From: Candidatus Thermoplasmatota archaeon
GTDB taxonomy: Archaea; Thermoplasmatota; Thermoplasmata; RBG-16-68-12; JAGMCJ01
Length of the DNA: 62,635 nt
Direction: 5' to 3'
Assembly (NCBI GenBank): GCA_022848865.1
Contig: JAJISE010000006.1
Span: 1-62,635 of the forward strand
Shown here: one piece after another, positions 1 to 7,917 of the stretch
Position numbering within the stretch: the stretch's first letter is position 1
Layout of the letters: the number at the start of each line of letters is the position of its first letter
The notes under the pieces: generated by a model
What the model was told of the DNA's origin: nothing
Databases searched by the model: none
What the model saw: only the letters and a program-made list of their open reading frames with translations
Position numbers and translations under genes: made by a program

Positions 1-1
1 C

Positions 2-55
2 CTCGCCTTTCTCGCATTCGTGAAGACGGTGAACATCATAGTCAAGAAGACCTAG
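2..55 (+). CDS. C-terminal end of an upstream protein (partial)
   Basis: An open frame enters from the left edge and ends at the TAG at 53-55. It encodes 17 residues ending in KTVNIIVKKT. The hydrophobic stretch followed by lysines resembles a last membrane segment with a short cytoplasmic tail. Too little is present to name the protein. Confidence 0.45.
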   Translation, partial: LAFLAFVKTVNIIVKKT

Positions 56-224
56 GTCTCTCGGCGGCGGTTCATCAATGCAATATGGATCGGCAGGGCT
101 CCAGCGACCTGTGTGTCAGAGCGCACCGAGGGCCTTTCTCATGTAGTGGTGTGACGTTGTTGCATATTTCCACCGTATACCACTTATCTATTCGATATGT
201 TGCATCGGCTATTCCTAATCGTGG

Positions 225-252
225 GATAACTTTCGTTATCGGAGATGATAAT
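225..252. promoter_or_regulatory. Composite dyad operator (three half-sites)
   Basis: GATAAC (225-230) and GTTATC (235-240) form one inverted repeat with a 4-base spacer. GTTATC and GATAAT (247-252) form a second with a 6-base spacer. The site lies 45 bases before the start of the surface protein gene. The same half-site order and spacing recurs at 4351-4378. The remainder of 56-296 holds no gene; CTTATC/GATATG at 183-199 is a looser dyad with a 5-base spacer. Confidence 0.55.
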
Positions 253-296
253 ATGACGATAAGGATTAATACCCCCGGACCAGAAGGGGGAGAGTC

Positions 297-3200
297 ATGG
301 CGAAGAAGGGTCTCGGGTTCTGGAATATGCCATCTTCACGAGAACATAAGAAAGAAACAAGGACCCCTCGCAGGACTGGAGGGGAAGTCCACGCCCTAAG
401 CGCTCTTTCTCACAATGGATACATGAATGCTGGACGAAATGGCCTGACCAATGGGAGGACAAACGGCCAGGTGAATGGACATACTAACGGTCGAGTAAAC
501 GGGCGAACCAATGGCAGAGTAAACGGTCGAGTGAATGGAATGATCAACGGATCGGTCAACGGCCGAGTGAATGGCAAGGTGAACGGTCGCACGAACGGAT
601 TCATAAGAGGAACGATATCCAACGGCAAGGGCCTCCAGAAGAAGGGAGCCATACGGAGGTACTCCACCATCATCGTCTCTCTTGTGATTCTGTTCGCCAC
701 GATCACGGTGCTGATTCCGGAATCCCCACCAGGCCCGGCGACCTCGATCAAGATAGATGGCAAGTTCTCAGACTGGAGCGGGGTTCCTACATATACCCAG
801 GGATCCTCGACATCGGATCCAGACGTCGACATCAGCGAGTTCGCCCTCAAGAGTGAGAATGGCTTCATCTCCTTCTATGCTAGTGCAAGGGGAACGATCT
901 TCGAAGACCCCGAGGGTTTGGACTCTGTCTACATCTTCATCGACATGGACGGGGACCCGCAAACTGGCTACCAGGCCCAGGACATTGGTGCCGAGAGACT
1001 GGTCCAGATTGCAGGATCAGAAGGCTCGGTAAGCTACACCAGAGTTGCCACGTTTCAAGGAACCGACCCGCACAACTGGAGCGCGTGGCGATCCATCGGG
1101 AGCTGCGGAGCTGCAGTGGCCGAGAACGGTCTAGAGGTCCAGCTCCACCCAAACCAGATTATGGCGATTTCGACGAACTTCCAGGTTAGAATCACCATGG
1201 ACAACTACGATGGCGCAGCCTCCTGGTCCCATGTCCCCCTTGGCCCTCGATTCGGGGCACTGCAAGTGGTCCAGACTGGCCTGCTGGGCAGAGGAGTTCT
1301 GGAGACATCGACGCCTTACATACTCGAGCTGAGGCTCAGGGCCTTCGGATCGGACGTCGAGGTCGAGGGCCTGAACTTCCACAAGATCGGGAACTTCTCC
1401 CTGCACCCCATCGATCCCTTCACGGTCCCCGCCGACACGACGGTCAGGAAGTACGTATCGGTCAATTCGCAGACCATTGTGCCAGGGGAATTCGTTGAGG
1501 TCTCCCTGGCTTCCGTGGACGCGGACGCTACCGTCACGATACTGGGAAAGGGTCAGAGGACCTATGCCGTGACCAAACCGTCAGAGAAACGCATCGACGG
1601 CTTTTTCGGTGATTGGCAAGACGAGATCTTGGTTGACGTTGACGCGCGACTGACGGAGAACCCCAATGTGGACGTGAACGGCTACTCGACGAACCTCTCC
1701 AACCAGTACGTATTCGCGTATCTATCCGTCAAGGGTGAAATCCTTGGAGGGCTATTCACTCCTGAGAAGAGGGTGAAGGTCACCCAAGGTGAGCCGGGAG
1801 AACCCTCCCCACCCTCGAGAATCCCCAGAGTGGCCGGAGAAGACGTAGCACTCATTTACATTGACACGAATTCCTCGGTCTCGCAAGGATATCCCTTCGG
1901 CGGGCTGAGGGCCGACTATCTGGTGAGACTCACCGGAATCGGTGGCAAGATACTCGCGAAGGAACTCTTCGAATGGGACACTGGACGTTGGAAGAACGTC
2001 GGTTCCGTGGAGGCTGAAGCCGGCGACCGAGAGTTGGAGGTCTCCGTTTCTGCGGCCCGCCTAGGAGAGCTCAACAGCTCCAGAGTCTTCTTCCAGACCA
2101 CGGATTGGGCGCGCAACCAGGATGAGGCCTGGAGCAACACCACATGGGCAACGAGGGCGGGATCCAGGAGCATATACGTCATTGAGAGCACGACGTCATC
2201 CGTCAGCAGCACGGCCTATTCGCACCAGAGAAAGATCGTGTACGACGGTACATACTTCTGGGCGTTCTACTACGACGGTGACGAGGGGAAGACGATGTAC
2301 GAGTACAGCTCCTCGGGCGAAGGCTGGTCCAACAGCGCGGTCTCGGCGTTCTCCAGCTCAGGAGTCAACTACGCTTCGGTGTGGCTCGATAGCGGGAACT
2401 CCACCATATACATCGTTGGCGACACCTCTGCCAGTGACACGACCGTGATAACGAGGAAAGGAACGATCTCGGGAACGAGTATCTCCTGGGGCAGCGAGTA
2501 CACGGTCACGGCCTCTGGTAGCGATCTAGGCAGCAAGGTGGCCTTCATCTCGCGAAGCTCAACAGGCTACATCTGGATAGTCTCCTCCTGTCAGGAAACG
2601 AACTACAACATCGCGGGAGTCAGGTCCACTAACACGGACGATGTGTCCGCTTGGGACACGAGAACCGTTCTGAGGACCGCCGGCGACGTTTCCAACAACT
2701 ACGTGTTCCCGCAAATCGCTCCGCTCCTTGGCGGGGACATTTACGCTGTCTGGTATGCCGACGGCAACATAGAGGGAAGAGGCTATGATGCAGGGACTTC
2801 CTCCTGGGACTCGAACGAAGCCAGCATTGCCACGACCGCGGGAACCAAGGACAAGATGGGACCCTCCGTCGTTGCGAACTCATCGCAGACTCTTCATCTG
2901 ATATACTCGGACTCGAGTGGCTACATCCAGTATGTGTACAAGGAGACATCGGGATCCTGGACGGATGGCTCGTCCGATCCAGAGACGAGCAACCAGTTCA
3001 ATTTCTATCCAACCCTGAGCCTTCTCACGACGAACGACAATCTCTACGCATTCTACGTGAGAGGGAACCAGATATATTGTCAGGTCTGGGATGGCAACTC
3101 ATGGTCTGAAGTCACTCTGACATCTGACACCAATACGAAAACACACCTCACCTCGACCTACGCCGGTTCAGGCGATGGCGAGCTTCCGTGGATTTGGAGG

Positions 3201-3356
3201 CAGGAGACGTTAGACTACGAGATCGCCATCGAGAGAATACCGGAGTTTGAGCATCTCATCCTGCCGATAGTGTTGGCTGGACTAGTTCCGTTTGTGAGAA
3301 GACGGACTCGGTCCACGAGGACGCAAAGGAAGAGCTCAGAGGCTGCTGACAGCTAG
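297..3356 (+). CDS. Large surface protein with NG-repeat tail and PEF-CTERM-like anchor
   Basis: This 1019-residue protein of unknown function is probably displayed outside the cell. Residues 1-120 are basic and contain 14 Asn-Gly pairs spaced exactly four residues apart (48-101). A membrane segment follows at about 123-141. A long beta-rich region (about 145-980) then contains two similar segments opening with KIDGKFSDWSG and RIDGFFGDWQD, and propeller-like repeats. The tail has IPEF, a hydrophobic stretch and an RRR cluster, which resembles the PEF-CTERM signal processed by archaeosortases in archaea. The ATG at 297 follows a strong purine-rich ribosome site at about 283-293. The arrangement of a cytoplasmic repeat tail, a membrane helix and an extracellular body is inferred. 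The gene is monocistronic and sits directly behind the composite dyad at 225-252. Confidence 0.85.
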   Translation: MAKKGLGFWNMPSSREHKKETRTPRRTGGEVHALSALSHNGYMNAGRNGLTNGRTNGQVNGHTNGRVNGRTNGRVNGRVNGMINGSVNGRVNGKVNGRTNGFIRGTISNGKGLQKKGAIRRYSTIIVSLVILFATITVLIPESPPGPATSIKIDGKFSDWSGVPTYTQGSSTSDPDVDISEFALKSENGFISFYASARGTIFEDPEGLDSVYIFIDMDGDPQTGYQAQDIGAERLVQIAGSEGSVSYTRVATFQGTDPHNWSAWRSIGSCGAAVAENGLEVQLHPNQIMAISTNFQVRITMDNYDGAASWSHVPLGPRFGALQVVQTGLLGRGVLETSTPYILELRLRAFGSDVEVEGLNFHKIGNFSLHPIDPFTVPADTTVRKYVSVNSQTIVPGEFVEVSLASVDADATVTILGKGQRTYAVTKPSEKRIDGFFGDWQDEILVDVDARLTENPNVDVNGYSTNLSNQYVFAYLSVKGEILGGLFTPEKRVKVTQGEPGEPSPPSRIPRVAGEDVALIYIDTNSSVSQGYPFGGLRADYLVRLTGIGGKILAKELFEWDTGRWKNVGSVEAEAGDRELEVSVSAARLGELNSSRVFFQTTDWARNQDEAWSNTTWATRAGSRSIYVIESTTSSVSSTAYSHQRKIVYDGTYFWAFYYDGDEGKTMYEYSSSGEGWSNSAVSAFSSSGVNYASVWLDSGNSTIYIVGDTSASDTTVITRKGTISGTSISWGSEYTVTASGSDLGSKVAFISRSSTGYIWIVSSCQETNYNIAGVRSTNTDDVSAWDTRTVLRTAGDVSNNYVFPQIAPLLGGDIYAVWYADGNIEGRGYDAGTSSWDSNEASIATTAGTKDKMGPSVVANSSQTLHLIYSDSSGYIQYVYKETSGSWTDGSSDPETSNQFNFYPTLSLLTTNDNLYAFYVRGNQIYCQVWDGNSWSEVTLTSDTNTKTHLTSTYAGSGDGELPWIWRQETLDYEIAIERIPEFEHLILPIVLAGLVPFVRRRTRSTRTQRKSSEAADS
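438..599 (+). repeat. 12-base coding repeat encoding x-N-G-x units
   Basis: Fourteen consecutive 4-codon units each carry AAY GGN. The other two codons are mostly Arg, Thr or Val. Asn and Gly codons vary from unit to unit (AAT/AAC; GGA, GGC, GGG, GGT), so the DNA has drifted while the protein pattern stays exact. That indicates selection on the peptide rather than recent slippage. Confidence 0.9.
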
Positions 3357-3380
3357 CCTTCTCTGCAATCAAGCCAGCCT

Positions 3381-4034
3381 CTAGTATGCCTGTGATTCAG
3401 GCAAGCGTGGACCCGCATTATGCGCGAATTCTGAGATGAAGAGGAACGATACCCCAAGTGCCTGCAAGACAACTCCCAGCAGAACCGCCAGTTGGTTGAT
3501 GCTCCCGAATTCGTCGAAGGCCTCACCGACAACTGGTATCTCGAGGATGTCGTGGAGCAGGGAGAACCCGACGAAACCCACAACACCGACGACTATCAGA
3601 ATCAGTCCTATGTGCCAGTAGAGTCTGCCGGCCCTTCCGTCGTCTGAGATTTCATGGGTCTCGGCTTCGCCTCTGCTGCTGAGTATCGGATCTGTATCAA
3701 GTAAGTCCAGTTCCAGGCCTTCGATCTCTCTGAGTATCTCTTCCGCCGAAGGTTCGTGGGCCTCTGTCGTATCGTCAAGGCGAGAGTTGAGCTTCTTGAG
3801 TCCCGCAGGGGTGAGCCTGTACATGATCATCGCGAAATCCTTGCGCCCCCTTGAATGGGCCATTCTGGATGGCTCGACTAGGTGTTCCATCATCATCCTT
3901 TTCAGAGTCGGGCCCAGTACCGAGCTCTCTATCAGCGTGTTCTCAGAGAGCCGACCAGCGGTCCTCATCCCATCGGCAAGCCCCTCCAGGATCTTGAACT
4001 CAATGTCCTCAGGCCTCAACTTTTGCATCTCCAT
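3381..4034 (-). CDS. Membrane-anchored winged-helix protein
   Basis: The 217-residue product starts with a winged-helix-like region (about 1-85: LRPEDIEFKILEGLADG, then VLGPTLKRMMMEHLVEP and a YRLTPAGLKKL wing typical of PadR/ArsR-like folds). An acidic linker and two hydrophobic segments (about 135-155 and 175-197) follow, so DNA binding at the membrane is plausible. I chose the ATG at 4034 because the family-like sequence begins at MEMQKLRPEDIEF; upstream in-frame codons up to 4166 look like non-coding sequence and overlap the dyad at 4120-4137. A TATA-like TTTATTAG on this strand lies at about 4100-4107. The target and signal are unknown. Confidence 0.75.
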   Translation of the reverse strand: MEMQKLRPEDIEFKILEGLADGMRTAGRLSENTLIESSVLGPTLKRMMMEHLVEPSRMAHSRGRKDFAMIMYRLTPAGLKKLNSRLDDTTEAHEPSAEEILREIEGLELDLLDTDPILSSRGEAETHEISDDGRAGRLYWHIGLILIVVGVVGFVGFSLLHDILEIPVVGEAFDEFGSINQLAVLLGVVLQALGVSFLFISEFAHNAGPRLPESQAY

Positions 4035-4119
4035 TTTCAGATGTGAAACTACCGCTAAATGCACATCTTGGTTTGGTGGCAAGAAAACGAGATTGGTATC
4101 TAATAAACCTTCCTCGCAG

Positions 4120-4137
4120 TTTATCGCCGTTGATAAA
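4120..4137. promoter_or_regulatory. TTATC-N6-GATAA dyad upstream of the winged-helix gene
   Basis: TTTATC (4120-4125) and GATAAA (4132-4137) are perfectly complementary arms separated by GCCGTT. The site is about 86 bases before the minus-strand start at 4034, on the far side of its TATA-like sequence. This would suit an activator or autoregulatory site. Confidence 0.5.
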
Positions 4138-4350
4138 CACGCTACATATGTTTTGCTCGGAATCATGGATTTGGTTGTCCAATCTGCACGAAATTGACCG
4201 GTATATGAAGCGAGAGCTTACACCTCTCACAATGAGGCCGTGTTCCTTCTCCTCAGTCTCCACCTCCCTCATCAAATCTCACGGTATGTTAGGTATCAGT
4301 GTCTCACGAGTCGCATATGCGTATCATCCCTGCAATTTCGCACGGTGTAT

Positions 4351-4378
4351 GATATGTTCTGTTATCTGTGGTGATAAC
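4351..4378. promoter_or_regulatory. Composite dyad operator (three half-sites)
   Basis: Half-sites GATATG (4351-4356), GTTATC (4361-4366) and GATAAC (4373-4378) are separated by 4 and 6 bases, the same geometry as at 225-252. A TATA-like CTTATAGG follows at 4391-4398, pointing rightward. The stretch 4167-4803 holds no convincing protein gene in any frame, so the product of this putative promoter is unclear; it could be the small membrane protein at 4804 with a long leader, or an RNA. Confidence 0.5.
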
Positions 4379-4803
4379 CTGTGAGAAACGGACTTATAGG
4401 TCCATTCTCAAGTAAGCACGCTTCTAGAACGGTGGGCTTTGAGACTATGACAAGAGGACCACGTTGGCCAAAGACATGGCGTCGAGGAATCTACCCTGAT
4501 TGTTCGCGCATCTTGCATCATCACCATTCCAATCTTCGGCCCCCCGATGAGAAGAGAAGAGTGGCCTTGGGCCACGTGGTCTCAATAGTCTCAGGGAAGA
4601 GGGGATGTTCCATTGACGCAGAGCCCCCCTTCTGCGGGATCTCCCCGACCTTCTGCCCTCCCGAGAGTGGCGAGACGGAATCTAGGATTCAGGATGAAGT
4701 CTGGCCACTCTCACCCGTTTTTTCAGGCGTGGAACATCCGACACGCAAGCAACTTCTTTCTGTACGTGGAGAGAGCGGCCATCATCAATTGGGGTGACAT
4801 TGC

Positions 4804-5157
4804 ATGGTCAAAGGATCTCCCGAGCTAAGCACGAGGAAGGCCGGCGCGGAAATGAACGCCTCTGAGGACTCACCCAGTAGGGAAGGCCCAACAAGACAAC
4901 TGGGAACGAGAGTGGGAATCCTCAATGGGGAGAATGTCTTCGAGGCGATTGACCGGGACGCAAGGCGTGCAGAGCAGAAATCGTCGCGTGCGAATGACAA
5001 GGCCCTCGTACTCGGGATTGCCTTTTACGGCCTCGCAATCGTGTCTCTTGTGCTACTCGATGGTAAGCATATCCTCGCTTTCTTCTTCGCAGCCATGGGC
5101 ATATTCCTAACCGCACTAGGCGACTTCCTTAGAAGGAGGACCTCGGTCAGGCGCTAG
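4804..5157 (+). CDS. Small two-helix membrane protein, function unknown
   Basis: The 117-residue product has a hydrophilic N-terminal half (about 1-65), then two adjacent hydrophobic helices (about 68-85 and 88-106), and ends in a basic RRRTSVRR tail. This suggests a hairpin membrane protein with both ends in the cytoplasm. Either the ATG at 4804 or the one at 4852 (MNASED) could be the start; neither has a strong ribosome site. I recognise no family. Its only signalling link is its position between two putative DNA-binding proteins. Confidence 0.55.
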   Translation: MVKGSPELSTRKAGAEMNASEDSPSREGPTRQLGTRVGILNGENVFEAIDRDARRAEQKSSRANDKALVLGIAFYGLAIVSLVLLDGKHILAFFFAAMGIFLTALGDFLRRRTSVRR

Positions 5158-5221
5158 GCGAGAGCGGTATTCCGAGATGATCGAACTCGTCCTGAACCCT
5201 GGTGGGCGATTGTCCCAGGAG

Positions 5222-6283
5222 CTATCCATTCCGAGGCCCCGTTGCCAGGAGTTGTCTGACAAGCGGGCCATAGTCGTGGTCCTTCACCACAGATGAGTGG
5301 TCAAGAGAGAAGAGGAGTCTCTTCGGCGTATCCCAGAAGTACTCGTGCTCCTTGTAGGCTTCAGAGAGGTCGTGGAGCCTCCGCTTATAGTCCTCGAAAT
5401 CCCTGAAGGCGCTGACCGCCACTATCTTCCTAGAGGCGTATACACAGAAGAAGGCGGGTCCGAGAAGTTTCATGATTCTTGCAAGATTGTATTTCAGTGT
5501 TGCCGAGGACCTTGGGTGGAACCTGGCACTCGTAACAACGACTAGCCGGATGCCAATCCTTGACAAGTCTGGTGTGTAAATCCTTTCCAGAATCCTCTCG
5601 TCCCGAAACCTCCTCCTTGCCCTCCCCACGGTCATGCGAGAGATATCCAATCTCTTGGAATGCTCCGTGTCGTTGGCCTCAGGTTTTTCGACGAGACCGG
5701 AGAGCACGAGAGACTCCTTCCTCCCCAACTTGAGAGATTTCGTTCGAAAGATGGTCTTCCTGACCTCCTCCCCTTCCTTACCTTCGAAGAGGACGTCAAG
5801 GAGTGGGGTGAAATCGAAATATCGATAGACCTCGGACGTTCCCAAAGGGAACGCCATTACTTGCATGGGCTCCTCGATGAATCCTTGGGTCTGATACCTC
5901 TCCTCGATGGAATGTATATTGCGCATAGCCTGCGTGTAGCTCGGAGAGATCTGAATCATGAAATCCTGGCCTGGTTCCATGAAGGCGTGGACGATCTCAT
6001 CTCTCTCGAGCACATCCGAGACGCTCGTGAGTCGCTCTTCCAGGCTTGGGTATGAGACAAGAGATCCCAAGGAAACGACCATGACCTCGCATCCAAGTGC
6101 GGCGAAGTTCGGGACCTCGACTGACCGCAGGATTCGGTTCTCCACGAGCTTCCGGCGGATCGCGGTGACCGTCGGCGACTTCATGCCAAGTCTCGAAGCG
6201 AGATCCTTGTCGGTAGTCAAGGGATAGTGGACGAGTCCATGCATGACCCTCGCATCACTTCTCTTCGGCACCTCATTTGCCAT
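5222..6283 (-). CDS. Two-HTH transcription regulator (Lrp/TrmB-like)
   Basis: This 353-residue protein has two winged-helix segments. The first (about 8-52) has LTTDKDLASRLGMKSPTVTAIRRKL. The second (about 205-250) has NDTEHSKRLDISRMTVGRARRRF. Each is followed by an alpha/beta region that could be a ligand or dimerisation domain. It is a clear paralogue of the regulator at 56661-57911, which shares the TAIRR recognition helix and overall length. The start at 6283 (MANEVPKR) sits about 26 bases from a TATA-like ATAAATAG on this strand, suggesting a leaderless message; the open frame extends further upstream but crosses that promoter. The dyad at 6309-6326 overlaps the promoter, so autoregulation is likely. 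The effector is unknown. Confidence 0.75.
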   Translation of the reverse strand: MANEVPKRSDARVMHGLVHYPLTTDKDLASRLGMKSPTVTAIRRKLVENRILRSVEVPNFAALGCEVMVVSLGSLVSYPSLEERLTSVSDVLERDEIVHAFMEPGQDFMIQISPSYTQAMRNIHSIEERYQTQGFIEEPMQVMAFPLGTSEVYRYFDFTPLLDVLFEGKEGEEVRKTIFRTKSLKLGRKESLVLSGLVEKPEANDTEHSKRLDISRMTVGRARRRFRDERILERIYTPDLSRIGIRLVVVTSARFHPRSSATLKYNLARIMKLLGPAFFCVYASRKIVAVSAFRDFEDYKRRLHDLSEAYKEHEYFWDTPKRLLFSLDHSSVVKDHDYGPLVRQLLATGPRNG

Positions 6284-6308
6284 TGAGCATCGGAAGATAG
6301 GGGGGCTA

Positions 6309-6326
6309 TTTATCCGTTGCGATACA
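6309..6326. promoter_or_regulatory. TTATC-N6-GATA dyad over the regulator promoter
   Basis: TTTATC (6309-6314), spacer CGTTGC and GATACA (6321-6326) match the dyad seen elsewhere in the window. The site overlaps the TATA region of the minus-strand gene starting at 6283. Confidence 0.45.
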
Positions 6327-6660
6327 AATCCCATGGAGATGCAATTGCAGCGATTAGTGTCCCCCTCATGAATCGAACACTGCGGAAAGATGCCGATCAT
6401 TGGCGGCGCTCGTCAGTGATTGCTCCTCCACGTTCTCGAGCGTTCTGATGGACCCACCGGGACAGAGTGTCCTCCTGACACAAACAGGGAGAGTTCTTTG
6501 TCCGTTGACTGTAACTTCTTCGGAAAGCATTAGTCAAGAGACCACTCTCAGCCACTAGTTTGTGCAGAATGCATAATGCGAGGGGGGAACACATAAATAT
6601 CCGATGAATTATCTACCACCTATTCAGCAACAGAAGGTGTTGTGGCCTTCATCACAGGCC

Positions 6661-7365
6661 ATGGATAAGGGGTGCACACAGATGGATAGAAAGGAGCCAA
6701 ACCTAGAGAGGGTGAGCCCGAAGGATTCTGTCATGAGGCCGAGCGCTCGCACCAGGAGCATTCTTCTCCTCGTCTCGGACCTTCGGATATACCAGGACTT
6801 CGCGGAATGGGTGACGTCATCTGTCGAATCAGAGGACGAATCGATTCTCCACGTGTCGTTCAATGGGGCGATTTCTTTGGCCTCTGGAGAGTCACCGAGA
6901 ACCTTAGAAGTGCTTAGCATCGCTGATGTCCGGGATTGTGACAACGAGATAGAGATGACAAAGAGGACCCTCGATGCCCTTTCGAGGATGGAGAAATTCG
7001 ACAAGATCTTCTTCGATCCTCTATCGCCGCTTTCAGAGATGTTCTCGGAGGACTCCGCTCCCGCGTACATGCTGAAGGAACTCGTTCCTTTCCTCGATCA
7101 TCGAGGCTCACTGGGCTATTTCTGCCTGACATTAGATTCGCACGATAACGTGACGGTCGCCCAGTGCAAGGATTCGACCGATGTGTGCATTCAGGTAGCG
7201 CAGCAAGGGGAATCACTGCTCGTCCAGGCGCTAAGTGCAAAGGGAATCTACACGAAGGATTTCTTTCTTCCTCGTGTCTGCAGGAACTGGCCTGCAATCG
7301 AAGAGCGTGCGAGATTGTCATCGAGATTCCATCCAACGATGAAGACGGCCGTCGGCATCGACTGA
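6661..7365 (+). CDS. KaiC-like/RecA-fold protein without a P-loop
   Basis: The 234-residue product (from 6661) has a RecA-like beta-alpha pattern (SILLLVSDLRIYQDFAEWV, then FDKIFFDPLSPLSEMF and LGYFCLTLDSH) resembling the C-terminal half of archaeal KaiC-like signalling ATPases. I see no Walker A motif. A TATA box (ACATAAATAT, 6591-6600) predicts transcription from about 6620, so the in-frame ATG at 6604 is unlikely; 6661 and 6682 are candidates and 6682 has a purine-rich site before it. It converges on a small winged-helix gene. An ATP-independent partner role in the nearby kinase network is a guess. Confidence 0.55.
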   Translation: MDKGCTQMDRKEPNLERVSPKDSVMRPSARTRSILLLVSDLRIYQDFAEWVTSSVESEDESILHVSFNGAISLASGESPRTLEVLSIADVRDCDNEIEMTKRTLDALSRMEKFDKIFFDPLSPLSEMFSEDSAPAYMLKELVPFLDHRGSLGYFCLTLDSHDNVTVAQCKDSTDVCIQVAQQGESLLVQALSAKGIYTKDFFLPRVCRNWPAIEERARLSSRFHPTMKTAVGID

Positions 7366-7406
7366 GATTCCAGCCCCCTTCGCAGATCGACGAGGTTGAT
7401 AGTTTT

Positions 7407-7802
7407 CTATCGAGGCAGTCGAGGCGTCAGAAGTACATTCTCTCCAGACTCAGCCAGAGAGACTCGGACCTGGTGCCTGTTCCGTTTGACGACTATACTG
7501 ACACGCTTCGTGTTCGCGTAGTGAAAATCGTAAATGAGCCTCTTCTTCTCAGCATTCGACGGATTGAGGGACAGCCGAAACGACCCAAGCAAGTTCATGA
7601 GAATGAGCCTCTTGATCCTGCCGGAACACTCCGCGAGAGGAATCCCCAAGATGGTCGCAATGGTCAGCAACCTCCTGGGGCTCTCATGGGTGAACATCAG
7701 GATCCTTGCATCTGTTGTGTCGACTCCCTGGAATCCCTTCGGTGCCGTGGAATAGCTCTCATCGCACTCTGGACGGTGTGCAACAACCATCTGACTCGTC
7801 AT
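7407..7802 (-). CDS. Small winged-helix protein, paralogue of the TPR protein tail
   Basis: The 131-residue product carries the same winged-helix module as the C-terminus of the TPR protein at 7918-9942. Compare LGIPLAECSGRIKRL here with LGIPVAECHRRVKKL there; both follow an Asp-rich lead-in (TTDARILM, RSDRNILM) and precede a hydrophobic beta wing. It probably binds DNA. It is transcribed divergently from the TPR gene, so the two may compete for or share targets. ATGs at 7802 or 7790 are possible starts. Confidence 0.65.
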   Translation of the reverse strand: MTSQMVVAHRPECDESYSTAPKGFQGVDTTDARILMFTHESPRRLLTIATILGIPLAECSGRIKRLILMNLLGSFRLSLNPSNAEKKRLIYDFHYANTKRVSIVVKRNRHQVRVSLAESGENVLLTPRLPR

Positions 7803-7917
7803 TGTCTCTTCTCCCTGCGCGACCTATAGTGTTCGACGTGGACGTGATACAAGTAGGTTGTGCCGCTATTCCCATAGGTGATAATACTGAGAAAAACTTT
7901 ATTCATCAGCTATCCGT

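Noticed and set aside
4381-4797. 138-codon open frame after the composite dyad
   Set aside because: The translation is rich in Pro, Arg, Ser and His with no fold-like pattern, and overlapping frames are similar. I treat the region as non-coding.
6397-6594. 65-codon minus-strand frame between the regulator and the KaiC-like gene
   Set aside because: Overlaps the TATA box at 6591-6600 on the other strand and has no family resemblance.
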